DNA of 64,000 nt from Perognathus longimembris pacificus (GCF_023159225.1 NC_063161.1:1266495-1330494); one strand, 5' to 3'; counted from the stretch's first letter, positions 1 to 11,389 are shown. Program-made: numbers and translations. The notes: generated from the letters alone by a model not told the origin.

Positions 1-1125
1 TGCCCGAGGGGTGGAAGCCACGTGGAGCCCGGGTTCCGTGCCTCCTCAGCCTGGTCCCTCCACAGCGGCGCTGTCACCAGTGGGCCCCCCACGCCACCTG
101 CCCGCTGGCAGCTCCTCCCCCCGGCGGCCCGCCTCCCCCGCGGCCGCCCCAGCTCTCCCTGGAGCTTGGAGGGTGTTCCACCCTTACGTCGACTCTCAGG
201 CCGGGCACTTGCCCCCCCCCCCCCGCAGCCTCCCACCCCGCTCTCCCTGCATGCTCACCCCGCCTCCTATCCCAGCCGCCCTCGACGTGCGCCCACAGCC
301 GCCGCCGCCCCCTCCTTCCAGGCCGTCGCGCTGTCCTTCAAGGGCTGGGTTCAAGCTCCAGACCCTCCCCTGGCCATCCGCCGACCTCTAGGACTCGACC
401 TTCCAATGTCCTTGGATCTGCCTGTCTGGTCAGCTCGGGTGGTGCAGGAGCGGCAGGAGTCTCCTCACGCCTGGGGCCGGGCCTCGGGGGCTCTGCGCTA
501 AGCCGGGCTGCGCCGCCCACGGGCGACGCCGGCTCGGCCTCAGCCTTCGCTTCCCGGAGGGTGGAGGCTGCAGGCGGTGGGCGCGGAGGGCTGTCTCGGC
601 CTCTCCTGGGCACTCCTCCCGCATCGCGTGCCCCAGGTCCACACGTGCCCAGACGGCCCTGGGTTCCAGAGGCTGCCAGAGGCGTCCGCACCCCAGTGGA
701 TCCCTTCCTCCGCACGCCTCCGTGTCAACGTCCCAGCGCACGGCTCGGGGGAAGGGCTCCGAGTCAGGCCAAACAAAGACCAGCTTGCACGAGAGCTCCC
801 GGTGCCACACACGGGGCACACCGCAGGGGTGCTCTGCGGAGGTCTGGGGGAGACCGGCCATGGGGGTTCCAGCCCTGGGGGCTTTGCCTGCCGCTGTCAG
901 CTGGCCGGCCTCGGGGCAGCCAGAGGCCCGCGGCAAGAGTAGGAAAATCTGGCGGGGCCAAGTGACGTGACGTCTACCGGTGAGTTGTCTGGGTGGTTGT
1001 GTGGCCCGAGGTCAGACCAGGCCTGGGGGGCGGAGGAGCAGGATGAGAGGCAGACCCACCATACACGTGACGCAGCCAGCAGCAATGACCCCAGTGAAAC
1101 AAAATCCCAGGGATAGGGGTAGAGT
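1..1125. other. Unique GC-rich DNA, no gene supported
   Basis: The stretch is GC-rich with short open frames on both strands that overlap one another, show no recognisable domain and are rich in P, R, G and A, as expected for GC-rich non-coding DNA. A C-run sits near 212-223. I see no repeat family, promoter motif or RNA gene here. Confidence 0.5.
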
Positions 1126-1500
1126 CCAATTTCCAGGTGGCCATATTATCTAGAACAATCAGTGTTCAGCAAGCACTTATGGGACAGAAAAGTAACAAGA
1201 AATCATATTCCATATATGGGAAAAGTTATATTCCTATACAGACATTATATTCCATTTACAGGACAAAAGCAATCAGTAGAACGCTTCACCCACGAGGGCC
1301 CAGAAACTACACTCAGCATAGACCAAGACACTAAACCACAGGCTTTAGCTGTGTCCAAAGGGTCAAAGGAAACTATGTGTGGAAACGGAAGGCACTTTGT
1401 CTCCCCAGGTAGGAGTAGCAATAAAGATATTGTAAAGGCATGGGCAATGTTCAAGAAAATTCTAAAGTTGAAGACTTCAGTACCTGCGGTGGAAGTGTTA
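1126..1500 (+). mobile_element. Degenerate L1 5' region fragment
   Basis: The sequence resembles the 5' untranslated region of old mammalian L1 (L1M-type) elements in sense orientation. Recognisable pieces are 'caatcagtagaacgcttc', 'gagggcccagaaactac' and 'tcaaaggaaactatgtgtgg', each diverged from the consensus I remember. It is AT-richer than the flanks. It probably belongs to the same insertion as the L1 pieces at 2.1-4.1 kb. The family call is from memory of L1 consensus sequences; the subfamily is not assigned. Confidence 0.6.
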
Positions 1501-2140
1501 GTAGACCATTGCAGCAAACCCCCGCACACAGGAGACGAGAGTCGCGCATGTGCAGGAGGCCTGGCGCTGATCCGGTGTGGAGACAAGAATGGAGAAGAGA
1601 GTGAAGGGAAACCGGGAGAGGCGCTGGGGCGCACTGTCTCAGGAGCAGAGGAACAGGAGGAGGAGAGAAACAGGCTGGGAAAAGGAAGCTCGAGCCCCCA
1701 GGGGGCCTCCCCCCCCCCGGGGCCTCCCACCCCTTCTTCCGCAGGAAACTTGGGGTGCTGCCCTGGCAGAGGGCATGCAGATCTACGAGAACAAAACCTT
1801 CAGCCCAAGCTCCACCCTCCAAGCCTGGAGGAGGGATTCAGACCTTAGAAAAGGACACGGAAGCAGTTCCCCATTAGCAGAGCACCCCCAGGGAGCTCTT
1901 CATGCGGAAATCAAAGGAGGCCAGGGAGCAGCTCAGATCCACAGGAGGAAACAGACCAGCAGCACCACAGAGGGCAGAGCCAATGTACTTTTGTTTGACA
2001 CTCTCTCCTTCCTGATTTCAAGGAGAGTGTGGGGGGCAATAATTACAAAGCTCTGTTCTTTGGCAATCAACGTAATAAAGTGCGAGTTGTCTGAAATTAG
2101 CAGCACAAACTCTGTGTGTGGGGGAGGGGGTTGTAGCATA
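1501..2140. other. Unassigned sequence between L1 pieces
   Basis: The first part is purine-rich (GAGAG and GGAGGAG runs, about 1590-1690). The last part (1985-2115) is AT-richer with ATAATTACAAAG and CAATCAACGTAATAAAG, which could be an enhancer-like fragment or diverged L1. No coding signal was seen. Confidence 0.35.
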
Positions 2141-2990
2141 TAGGATCAAAGTCTAATTCTTCTGAAATTAAATTGGTATTATTCTCCATCAGATTGATAC
2201 AAATTTAAGTTGTTAATTGTGATCCCCAGGGCAACACAACTAAGAAAATAACTTGAAATAACCTATCAGAGGAGTGACAGGGAACTTACAAAGAGATGGA
2301 GAACATCTATTTAACACAAAACATGCAATAGGATACTGAAGACACAGGCAGAAGTGACAGCTGACATCTACAAAACAAACGGCAAGTCGTACGGCAGGCT
2401 GTCTGCTGGAGGTGCACCTGGGGTACAAAAGACACATGCGGAAGGGCAGAGGTGTATCTGTAGCTGTGACCGAGGGGCTGGACGGGCTCTGGCATTGTCC
2501 AGCTACGGGGGCAGTGGGGACATCAGGTCCTTTTCTAAGGCTAGAAGGGTGAGTCCATCCCAGGGACACAGCGGAGTCAGCACACGTGCCTCTGCAACAC
2601 GACTCCCCAAACAGGGAACACACCGTGGCAAAATCGAGGGAGAAACAGATGAATCAACAAGCACAGTGAGAGACCTTCCCGTCTTACGTCCAATAAAAGG
2701 GAGACATGAGAGGAGAACCAGCCAGGAGCCAGAGCCTGGGTCCCGGTGACTGTGTCTGAGGGGTGCTGTGCATTCTGGCGGGGCAGACACACTTTCCCAA
2801 CACACTTGGAGCCCGGGGCTGTGCCACAAAACAGGCTGTGGTGAGGAGAAGTGGCAAATCACACCATGTCTGTTCTCCAACCACAGTGAAATAGACCTAG
2901 AAATCAGCGCCGGGAGGAAACTTGTGGAAGTCACAAATGTGTGGACATTAAATGTCACGTCCATTAAGGTCCAGTAACGCCAGGAAGCAA
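2141..2990 (+). mobile_element. Degenerate L1 internal sequence
   Basis: The part 2230-2400 resembles a known L1 internal stretch in sense orientation: 'aactaagaaaataac', then 'acatctatttaacacaaa', then 'ctacaaaacaaacggcaag'. Frames are broken throughout, so nothing is coding. The rest up to 2990 is less clear and is included because L1 sequence resumes on the same strand just downstream. Confidence 0.5.
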
Positions 2991-3670
2991 TCACAGGTGA
3001 AATCAGATGAATGGACGTGTAGACTCACCAGGATACATTAAAGCCACCAGCACAACCATGCTCATTGCAGCTCCACTCATCATGGCCAAGGTATGGAATC
3101 AGCCAGATGCTTCTCAATGGACAAATGTGGCATATATACACAATTTTACTCATCCATCAGAAAGAATGATCTTGTACCATTCATAAGGAAATGGAAAGAC
3201 TTGTAAACAATTATGTTTAACGAAGTAAATCAGGCCTAAAGAGATAAAGGATGCATGTTTCCCCTTGTGTTTGGAAGCTAGATTTTGCTTACAAACTCAT
3301 AAGTATGTTGGGCAGTATGCGAGGATATACAAATGTATTAACTGGAACACAGTAGATTCAAAGGAGATCTCAAATAGCATAATTCCTTAGAAAGCCAAAA
3401 TCCAAACTCAGAAAAATAAAATACCAGGAAGCAGGTCCTCCAAAGGAGTAGAAGAGAAAAGAGAAGAGGGGGAGCTGGACACAAATCCGACGTAAATCCT
3501 ATAGGATTAAGAAGAGTAAGGGAAGAGGCTGGGAGAGGCGGGATGGGTGGGAATGTTGAAAGGGGCGACATTGGTCAAGATATATTGTACTCATGAACTG
3601 CTTTGTTAAATGGCAAGTCCTTTGTACAACTACTTAAAGATAATAAAAATAATAATAATAAAAGAAAGTG
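2991..3670 (+). mobile_element. L1 3' end with A-rich tail
   Basis: Sense-strand L1 3' terminal sequence. 'catgctcattgcagctcc', 'gtatggaatcagccagatg', 'atgtggcatatatacacaa' and 'catcagaaagaatgatc' follow the familiar order of the end of ORF2 and the 3' region in old L1s. The final part (3540-3655) carries 'ttgttaaatggcaagtcc' and an AATAATAATAAAA tail, and is shared with a second copy at about 35.05-35.16 kb. No open frame survives. Confidence 0.75.
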
Positions 3671-3880
3671 AAGACTCAGCCTACTGAACCGCAGAGAATG
3701 TACTATGTCCAGCTTCCGAAGAAGCCAGGTGAGGTTTGACAGCTAAGGCAGTACACAGAGGGAAACGTGTAGCTATACAGCTTGTGTTAAAAAGAAGCCC
3801 GTTCTTCCCCTTTAAGATTGGACCGTACCCCAGTTAGACAGAAGGGAGGTTATAATGAGATTAGAGGAAATTTCATGAAC
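3671..3880. other. Short unassigned spacer between L1 pieces
   Basis: Unassigned AT-rich sequence downstream of an L1 tail. It may be diverged L1 of another copy. No gene or site is recognised. Confidence 0.3.
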
Positions 3881-4110
3881 TGGAGAATAGAAGAAACAAG
3901 GGAGAAAATGCCTGAAATGGAATCTCCCCAAACTGATGTAGATTCAATGTAATTCCTGCCAAATCTCCTTTGAATAAATGGACAAGCTGATTATAAACTC
4001 CTGTGAAAATCCAAGTGATCCACAGCAGACAAATTAATGTTGACAGCAAAGAGCAGAGCTGGGGGACTCGAACTTCCCCGGTCCAAAACTTCCTGCAAAG
4101 TCACGGGCAT
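3881..4110 (+). mobile_element. L1 ORF2 fragment (second L1 copy)
   Basis: Sense-strand ORF2 remnant: 'gatgtagattcaatgtaat', 'gacaagctgattataaac' and 'agagctgggggactcgaac' match the order of the distal ORF2 of mammalian L1. It lies downstream of an L1 3' tail, so it is either a separate insertion or a rearranged copy. It is broken by indels and encodes nothing. Confidence 0.7.
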
Positions 4111-4440
4111 CCAGCCTCCCCGTGACGGGCAAGGACGTGCGGCAGGACTGAGGGACGGGAGGAGAGCCACGCCGGCGCTCCCGGTGCGGAACCACGCAAG
4201 CCGTCCCGTGTCTGTGCACGTGAACGCTGTGGCCTCTCTGAAGGGGCTGGTCCACTTAGTGGGGGGAAACCAACGCCGGGCCCACGAATCAAGCACCCCG
4301 CATGCGGCTCCGAGCCCCTGCAGGCCGCCTGCAGACCGGTCCCCGTGTGTGGACGTGCCTGGGTGTGCACACATGTGCACGCGTGCGTCTCCGGCCCCCT
4401 CACCTTTGTGGACCTGCATAGCAAACCGCGATTCCCTGTG
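4111..4440. other. Unique GC-rich DNA
   Basis: GC-rich and CpG-containing with a (TG/CA)-rich piece near 4345-4390 (for example ACACATGTGCACGCGTG). No gene or repeat family is recognised. Confidence 0.4.
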
Positions 4441-5125
4441 CACACCTTTAACTGTGAAATCCTAGTGAGCGATCCCGGCTGTCGAGTAGCTGCGGCTTGA
4501 CTCGCGCCTCTCGGTAGGAGACGGCGGGCAGAGTCTCCTTCCCCACCCTTAATGATGGCTTCCAAGGCAGGGATGATAAATCTGAGTTTTCCAGCCTGAC
4601 AGCAGCAATTAAGCCCTGGCCACTCTATTTGCATGTGCTCCCAAGAAAGGCCCCCCCGGGACCCAGCCTCCCGCGCGGAGAGCGGCCCCCCCCCCACCCG
4701 CCCCCGCCCGCGGAACGCCGGGCTCCGGCCAGCCCTGCGGGCCGACTCCTCAGCAGTGATGGATGGTTGCTGCCTGCTGGCCGCCCTCCTGACAGCCCGG
4801 AGGCCCTGTGCCGGGAGGCGCGGCCCCTCGAAATCCCCCGGGCCTGCCAGCTTCCAGCACGGCCTGCAACCGAGGAGGCCGGCTTGTTAACCAACAATGA
4901 CGCCCTCCATGTTCCCAGCTTCACAGAGGACGAGGACGAGGAGAGCCTCCCTTCCCCCCGGGGGACAGGAGCGAGGTCCACAGTTATTGGGGGGCTGCTT
5001 GGCTGCAGGGATGTTAGGGGGAAATAATCGCCTACCAGAAAGAGTTACTCTGTGTGTTTTGTTCTCATGGCAAATATTTAACACTCAAGGCAACCGAGAA
5101 GCCATTTCAAACCTGGTCCATACAC
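4441..5125. promoter_or_regulatory. Candidate enhancer cluster with HOX/PBX/MEIS-type sites
   Basis: Three sites are read directly: TGATAAAT at 4574-4581 (fits PBX-HOX TGATNNAT), TGACAG at 4597-4602 (MEIS/PREP/TGIF core) followed by CAATTA at 4606-4611, and TGATGGATGG at 4757-4766 (the classic PBX-HOX site of the Hoxb1 autoregulatory element). Around 4890-5110 there is an AT-rich stretch with TGTTAACCAACAATGACG and GCAAATATTTAAC. AT-rich islands with such motifs inside GC-rich DNA are typical of conserved developmental enhancers, but conservation could not be measured. A GC-rich middle part (4650-4740) contains C-runs. Confidence 0.4.
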
Positions 5126-5314
5126 GGGGGCCCCAGAGCGCAGCCCCCCACCGCCTCATTGTCCTCCGGGCCACTCCCCGTCAGGGCCAGCCCCAACAAC
5201 TACGGAGCCGCAAGTCCCTGCAGGGATTCCGGGGCGCGGAGCTGCCTGGGATTCCAAGCTCTGCCCAATGGATGCCTCTGAGAAGCAAAAGCGCCCTTCC
5301 TGGGTGCTGCACCT

Positions 5315-7575
5315 CCCGATGCCTGCGCCTCCCTCGGTTCCCCCTGCCCCCCCCAGATGCCTGCGCCTCCCTCGGTTCCCCCTGCCCCCCCAGATGCCTG
5401 CGCCTCCCTCCAGCCCCTCTTGCCCCCCCCATGCCTGCGCCTCCCTCAGTTCCCCCTGCCCCCCCAGATGCCTGCGCCTCCCTCAGTTCTCCCTGCCCCC
5501 CAGATGCCTGCGCCTCCCTCCAGTCCCCCCTGCCCCCACAGATGCCTCGCCTCCCTCAGTTCCCACTGCCCCCCCCCAGATGCCTGCGCCTCCCTCAGTT
5601 CCCCCTGCCCCCCAGATGCCTGCGCCTCCCTCCAGTCCCCCCTGCCCCCCGATGCCTGCGCCTCCCTCCAGTCCCCCCTGCCCCCCGATGCCTGCGCCTC
5701 CCTCAGTTCCCCCTGCCCCCCAGATGCCTGCGTCTCCCTCAGTTCCCCCTGCCCCCCCAGATGCCTCGCCTCCCTCAGTTCCCCCGCCCCCCCAGATGCC
5801 TGCGCCTCCCTCGGTTCCCCCTGCACCTCCCGATGCCTGCGCCTCCCTCCAGCCCCCCTGTACCCCCCAGATGCCTGCGCCTCCCTCAGTTCCCCCCTGC
5901 ACCTCCCTCCAGCCCCTCTTGCCCCCCAGATGCCTGCATCTCCCTCAGTTCCCCCCCCGATGCCTGCGCCTCCCTCCAGCCCCCCCTGCCCCCCCAGATG
6001 CCTGCGCCTCCCTCAGTTCCCCCTGCCCCCCCAGATGCCTGCCCCACCCTCGGTCCCCCCTGCCCCCCCAGATGCCTGCGCCTCCCTCGGTTCCCCCCTG
6101 CACCTCCCGATGCCTGCGCCTCCCTCCAGCCCCCCCTGTCCCCCCCAGATGCCTGCGCCTCCCTCAGTTCCCCCCCGATGCCTGCACCTCCCTCCAGCCC
6201 CCCTGCCCCCCCGATGCCTGCGCCTCCCTCCAGCCCCCCTGCCCCCCCAGATGCCTGCACCTCCCTCAGTTCCCCCTGCCCCCCCAGATGCCTGCACCTC
6301 CCTCGGCCCCCCCTGCCCCCCCAGATGCCTGCACCTCCCTCAGTTCCCCCTGCCCCCCCAGATGCCTGCACCTCCCTCGGCCCCCCCTGCCCCCCAGATG
6401 CCTGCACCTCCCTCAGTTCCCCCTGCACCCCCCCGATGCCTGCGCCTCCCTCGGTCCCCCCTGCCCCCCGATGCCTGCGCCTCCCTCAGTTCCCCTGTGC
6501 CCCCCAGATGCCTGCGCCTCCCTCAGTTCCCCCCTGCACCTCCCTCCAGCCCCTCTTGCCCCCCCCAGATGCCTGCATCTCCCTCAGTTCCCCCCCATGC
6601 CTGCGCCTCCCTCCAGCCCCCCCTGCCCCCCCAGATGCCTGCGTCTCCCTCAGTTCCCCCTGCCCCCCCAGATGCCTGCGCCTCCCTCGGTTCCCCCCTG
6701 CACCTCCCGATGCCTGCGCCTCCCTCCAGCCCCCCCTGTCCCCCCCAGATGCCTGCACCTCCCTCAGTTCCCCCCCCGATGCCTGCGCCTCCCTCCAGCC
6801 CCCCCTGCCCCCCGATGCCTGCGCCTCCCTCAGTTCCCCCTGCCCCCCCAGATGCCTGCACCTCCCTCAGTTCCCCCTGCCCCCCCAGATGCCTGCACCT
6901 CCCTCGGCCCCCCCTGGCCCCCCAGATGCCTGCACCTCCCTCAGTTCCCCCTGCCCCCCCAGATGCCTGCACCTCCCTTGGCCCCCCCGCCCTCCAGATG
7001 CCTGCACCTCCCTCAGTTCCCCCTGCCCCCCCGATGCCTGCGCCTCCCTCAGTTCCCCCTGCCCCCCAGATGCCTGCGCCTCCCTCAGTTCCCCCTGCCC
7101 CCCCAGATGCCTGCGCCTCCCTCAGTTCCCCCTGCCCCCCCAGATGCCTGCGCCTCCCTCGGTCCCCCCTGCCCCCCAGATGCCTGCGTCTCCTCGGTCC
7201 CCCCTGCCCCCCAGATGCCTGCGTCTCCCTCCAGCCCCCCTGCCCCCCAGATGCCTGTGTCTCCCTCGGTCCCCCCTGCCCCCCAGATGCCTGCGCCTCC
7301 CTCGGTCCCCCCTGCCCCCCAGATGCCTGCGTCTCCCTCGGCCCCCTGCCCCCCAGATGCCTGCGCCTCCCTCCAGCCCCCCTGCCCCCCAGATGCCTGC
7401 GTCTCCCTCGGTCCCCCTGCCCCCCCCAGATGCCTGCGCCTCCCTCGGTCCCCCCTGCCCCCCCAGATGCCTGCGCCTCCCTCCGTCCCCCCTGCCCCCC
7501 AGATGCCTGCGCCTCCCTCCGTCCCCCCTGCCCCCCCAGATGCCTGCGCCTCCCTCGGTCCCCCCTGCACCTCCA
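5315..7575. repeat. 37-bp C-rich minisatellite, about 61 copies
   Basis: Unit of 37 bp built as CAGATGCCTGCGCCTCCCTC then AGTTCCCCCTGCCCCCC. Units differ by length of the C-runs, by CGCC/CACC/CGTC, and by AGTTCC, GGTCC or CAGCC. The plus strand is nearly free of stop codons. Because 37 is not a multiple of 3, every plus frame stays open (948, 937 and 805 codons), giving Pro/Cys/Leu-rich non-proteins. The minus strand has regular runs of 4-7 G and should form G-quadruplexes. No function is implied by the open frames. Confidence 0.95.
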
Positions 7576-8264
7576 GGCCGGGGCCTTGCGCCTCTCCCCT
7601 CTGGCCCACACAGCGCACGCGGCTCTCGTGGAACGTGGTATTACCATCTGGGCACGCGGGAGGGTGGCAGGATTGTACGGCCTGAGGGGACCGGCATGGG
7701 GTGGCGATTCCCACGAGTTGCCACCCGTGGTTTCCGTGCGTGAGCTCGCCGTGTCCCGGGCGGGCAGCCACGCGGGCCGGCGCCTGTCACCGTCTGGGAC
7801 GTCCCCTGAGGAGGCCCCGGTGGAGGTCTGCACAGCCCAGCAGACCCTCGCTCTGTCCTCCAACCCCCCCACGGGTCCAGCTGAAGCGTGTGGGTGGAAG
7901 GTTCCAGAACACACTGGGCTGAGCCCGGAGTGGGGGAGATGCTGGTGCGGGCTCTGGGGGAGCAGAGCTGTGCTGCTCCATTCGCCCACTCCGGTGCTCG
8001 CCATGCACGGGTGCTGTGTCCTTCTTGGCCGTGGCACTCGCTGCTGGACCGCCAGGGCACAAAGGCCGCGGCTCCCGCCTGCTTCGCACCTCTGGGCTGC
8101 GGCCCGCGGGAGGGGGGGGTCCCCCTCTCCTCAGAAAGCAGGGGCTCTGCAGGCAGCCCGGCTCCTCTGAGATGCACTTGGGAGGCCTGTTTGAGGAGCA
8201 GGAGCGGGTGCCTGGATCTAGGGGGACCCCCAGGAGCGGCCTGCAGGGTGGTTCTGCGGGCCTG
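7576..8264. other. Unique GC-rich DNA after the 37-bp array
   Basis: GC-rich, CpG-containing and unrepeated. Open frames on the plus strand here are read-through from the minisatellite. No exon, repeat family or RNA gene is recognised. Confidence 0.4.
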
Positions 8265-8935
8265 GTGACAACTTTTTGGATGAACGATTGGATAAATTCA
8301 CTTCTAAAAATACGATAAGGACGATGACGGGGGCATCGGGGTCACTGCTCGCCGACACAAAGGTTCCCTTCTGTGTAACGCGCCCTCCCGCCTCACAAAG
8401 TGAGGCAACTCGGAGAGAGAGTGGAGTCCAGCGTGAGACACACGCACGCCAGGCCCCCGTGCCGACAGGCGGCGTGGAAGCCGGGACGCCCGGCCGGCTG
8501 GGGCAGGTGTGCCCCGCAGCCGATTGAGTTGACCTTCTGTGTCGACGTGCCAGGGATGGTCCAATTAAATACCGGAGGATTTGTACCCAAACTGTCTGTT
8601 TTTGTTTTACGAAAATTGAGCTCGCACCTTCATTGCTGACAGCAATTAGACGGTGGAGCGGCTGATTTCTGGGCCGGCCCTCGTTAGCCACCGCGGAACC
8701 CAGCTGTCAGCACCGGGCAGCGCCGTCTTCCCTTTAATTACCGTCTCCCCATTTGCACGCTGCGAAACACGTTCCGGCGATGCGGTAACAAGGCCCCCGG
8801 GCTCTGGGCTTTCGGCCTGGGCTGAAACTCAGGAGGCCCCCGCACAGTTGGTTTTGGCTAGCACGTTTCCGCCCCTCACGGCTGCCGGCAAGCTGACTTC
8901 CCCCAGCGACGTTAATTGTGCTCCCATCTAGGGTT
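8265..8935. promoter_or_regulatory. Candidate conserved enhancer island
   Basis: AT-richer block with several homeodomain-type cores in GC-rich surroundings: CCAATTAAATACC near 8560, TGACAG at 8637-8642 directly followed by CAATTA (8643-8648), CTTTAATTACCG near 8731 and GTTAATTG near 8910. The MEIS core next to a CAATTA core repeats the arrangement at 4597-4611. Coding potential is not apparent. Enhancer identity is inferred from composition and motifs only. Confidence 0.35.
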
Positions 8936-9755
8936 CAACCACCCCGAGACTCCCAAAGCAGGGTACAGATCTGAGAAGTCATAGCGACGCCACCCACAGA
9001 ATTCAAGTGATTACGAGTACAAATCTCGACGTTGCCGTGCACGGCGAGAAGCCGTCTCCCGGCCCACACCAGCAGTGCAGAGTCCTCCGTGGTACCGGCC
9101 CACGCCCACTGTGCAGGGCATGCTATTCTGGACAAGCCCACTTACTGGGAAGGACCAGCTCTCGGACGTGGTGACTCCCGGCGTGATCTGCGGGTTCCCG
9201 GGCGCCCCTCCCCGAGAGCGGGCAGTGCCCGCGCACGCGATCCGTGCCTCCGCTGGTGTGTGTGGAGGTGCTCACGGGGGCTCTTGAACCTGCGTCCTCT
9301 GAGGACAAAGCTACCAGAGGGAGTAAGTGCTCTGGGTGGTCAGCCGGGTCCCGCAGCACCGCAGCACCGGGGCCCGGGGAGGGCGTCGAGCCTGCTCGCG
9401 ACTCGTGCGGCACGCGAAACTGGCGTCTAGAGAATGTCCGGCTCCTCCTTCCGCGGCCAGGTGGGGAGTGCGTTCCCCTGTGTCAGTGGACGGGGCTGGG
9501 CTGTAGATCCGTCGGAGGCACGGGTGGACCCCGGAGCCCCCGCTCACCCCAGCGGAGACAGCCTCACGCACAGAGTGAGGCAGCAAACCCCACTGGGAAC
9601 AGCGCCACGTGCTGACAGAGCGCTAGGCCCAGACGGAGAGCTTCGGTTTGGGCCCAGCCCGAGCTTCCGACTTGGACTTGCTGAATTGTGGGTTTGCTGC
9701 CTCCTCTCCCCGCACCCCCAGCCCTGCCCCACCGCACGACCCCTGCGTTAGCTTT
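8936..9755. other. Unique GC-rich DNA
   Basis: Moderately CpG-rich sequence with no repeat family, exon or RNA gene that I recognise. All frames are short and overlapping. Confidence 0.4.
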
Positions 9756-9941
9756 AGATCACCACCTCCTATCTCGACTTCCTCTCTAGCTGGGTTGACA
9801 AGCCTGTGCCATCGCGTCCCACTGAGTCGTTGCGACGGTGTCCCCATGACTTCTCGTCTAGCCCAGTGTTGAACTGTGATCCTTCTGGTGAGCTCCATCT
9901 CTTGAGAGCTGGGATTACAGACGTGAACCAACACACACAGC
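9756..9941 (-). mobile_element. SINE fragment, antisense
   Basis: Read on the minus strand this resembles the left part of the rodent SINE present elsewhere in the window. The plus strand has 'gttgaactgtgatccttct' followed by 'gagctgggattacagacg', the complement of a '...ctgtaatc...' SINE left end. The boundaries are approximate. It directly seeds the 49-bp tandem array that follows. Confidence 0.5.
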
Positions 9942-10430
9942 AGGGTTCTCGGAGCAGCTAGGATTACAGGTGTGAACCACTGCACACAGCAGGGTTCTCG
10001 GAGCAGCTGGGATCTCAGATGTGAACCAACGCACACAGTAGGGTTCTCGGAGCAGCTGGGATCTCAGACGTGAACCAACGCACACAGTAGGGTTCTCGGA
10101 GCAGCTGGGATCACAGACGTGAACCACTGCACACAGCAGGGTTCTCGGAGCAGCTGGGATCTCAGATGTGAACCAACGCACACAGTAGGGTTCTCGGAGC
10201 AGCTAGGATTACAGGTGTGAACCACTGCACACAGCAGGGTTCTCGGAGCAGCTGGGATCTCAGATGTGAACCAACGCACACAGTAGGGTTCTCGGAGCAG
10301 CTGGGATCACAGACGTGAACCAACGCACACAGTAGGGTTCTCGGAGCAGCTGGGATCTCAGACGTGAACCAACGCACACAGTAGGGTTCTCGGAGCAGCT
10401 GGGATCTCAGACGTGAACCAGTGCACACAG
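9942..10430. repeat. 49-bp minisatellite derived from a SINE, about 10 copies
   Basis: Units of 49 bp run GGGTTCTCGGAGCAGCTGGG, then ATCTCAGACG, TGAACCAACG and CACACAGTA. Variants are ATTACAGG for ATCTCAGA and CACTG for CAACG. The core AGCTGGGATTACAGACGTGA is the SINE sequence immediately upstream, so the array grew from a SINE segment. Short Cys/Val-rich frames on the minus strand are by-products. Confidence 0.9.
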
Positions 10431-11385
10431 TAGCTTCTATGTTGTTTTTCTGATCCCTTTTCTAAGCGAGCAGGTGGAGCCTGATGGCTTCTCAGATCTG
10501 AGGACTTCTCTGAGCCTGAAGTGAGCCTTGCACCCGCCCCGGTGAAGCACAGTGAAGGTCAGCACCAAGGTCACAGCTGGTCCTGTCGGAGCCCAGGGCC
10601 TTGGTGGGACTTCCCTTCTCTCCAAGTGCCGAGAAGGCTCAGTTTCTGGAGCCGGTGACAGACTGGTGACGCAGCCTCCACCAGGAGGCGGTGTGGTGTG
10701 CAGATTTCACAGTTTGGTTTGCACTTGGCCCGCAGGTGTCACTCAGCAAGAGACTTCCCGGAGCCTCAATGTCTAGCTTTAGAGGCGTGCTGGACCCAGG
10801 GAAGCGCTGGGGAGAGGAGACCATCTGCTATGGAGGCAGCCCTGTGAGAGGAGTGGAAGGGGGGGGGAGGGAGGGAGGGGGAGCAGGAAGAGGTAGAAGC
10901 GGGGGAGGGGGAGTGGGGGGAGGTGGACGGGGTGGGGAATCATCCCAGCATGGCCCGGGGCTGCCGCTACACGTTTACGGAACCTTTTCACTTCAATGGC
11001 TGCGTGAGGAAGACCACAAAGACAAACCACATGAAGCAATATTTGGTAAAAGTAAACTCAGAAAGTAACTTCTGTCCCTCTGTAGAGCCCTAAGAACGCT
11101 GATGCGAAGGAGAGACTGGGGAAAGGGCTTAGCGACTGGTGGAGCCTGCTGCCGCAGTGGCCTTGGTGATAATGAACGCAAAAGCAGAGAAAAGCAAGTA
11201 TTTTTGGAAAGTTGACTTGGACCGAGTAAATGGTTAAGTTTTTTAAATTACCAAAAGAACAGAATAGCTCAGTAAGAGACAATAAATGACAATAACACAG
11301 ATAAGGTAAGGAAGGTCCTGAAATAGCTGAAAGGTTCTTAAAAATAACAAGAGGGAGAAACTCTACAACATTCTAGTAGAAACGA
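10431..11385. other. Unique DNA with a G-rich tract
   Basis: Contains a G/A-rich tract at 10855-10945 (runs of GGGGG and GGAGGG) that could form G-quadruplexes on the plus strand. After about 11,030 it becomes AT-rich and may hold old interspersed repeat sequence, which I cannot assign. No gene is supported. Confidence 0.4.
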
Positions 11386-11389
11386 GGGC

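Noticed and set aside
5315..7575. Immunoglobulin switch-region-like G-rich repeats
   Set aside because: No GAGCT/GGGCT pentamer pattern and no immunoglobulin constant exons near by.
4897..8170. Open frames of 948, 937 and 805 codons on plus
   Set aside because: They overlap in all three frames across the 37-bp minisatellite and have no domain; the absence of stops is a property of the unit.
9942..10430. Telomere-like sequence (TAGGGTT in each unit)
   Set aside because: It occurs once per 49-bp unit only and is not a TTAGGG array.
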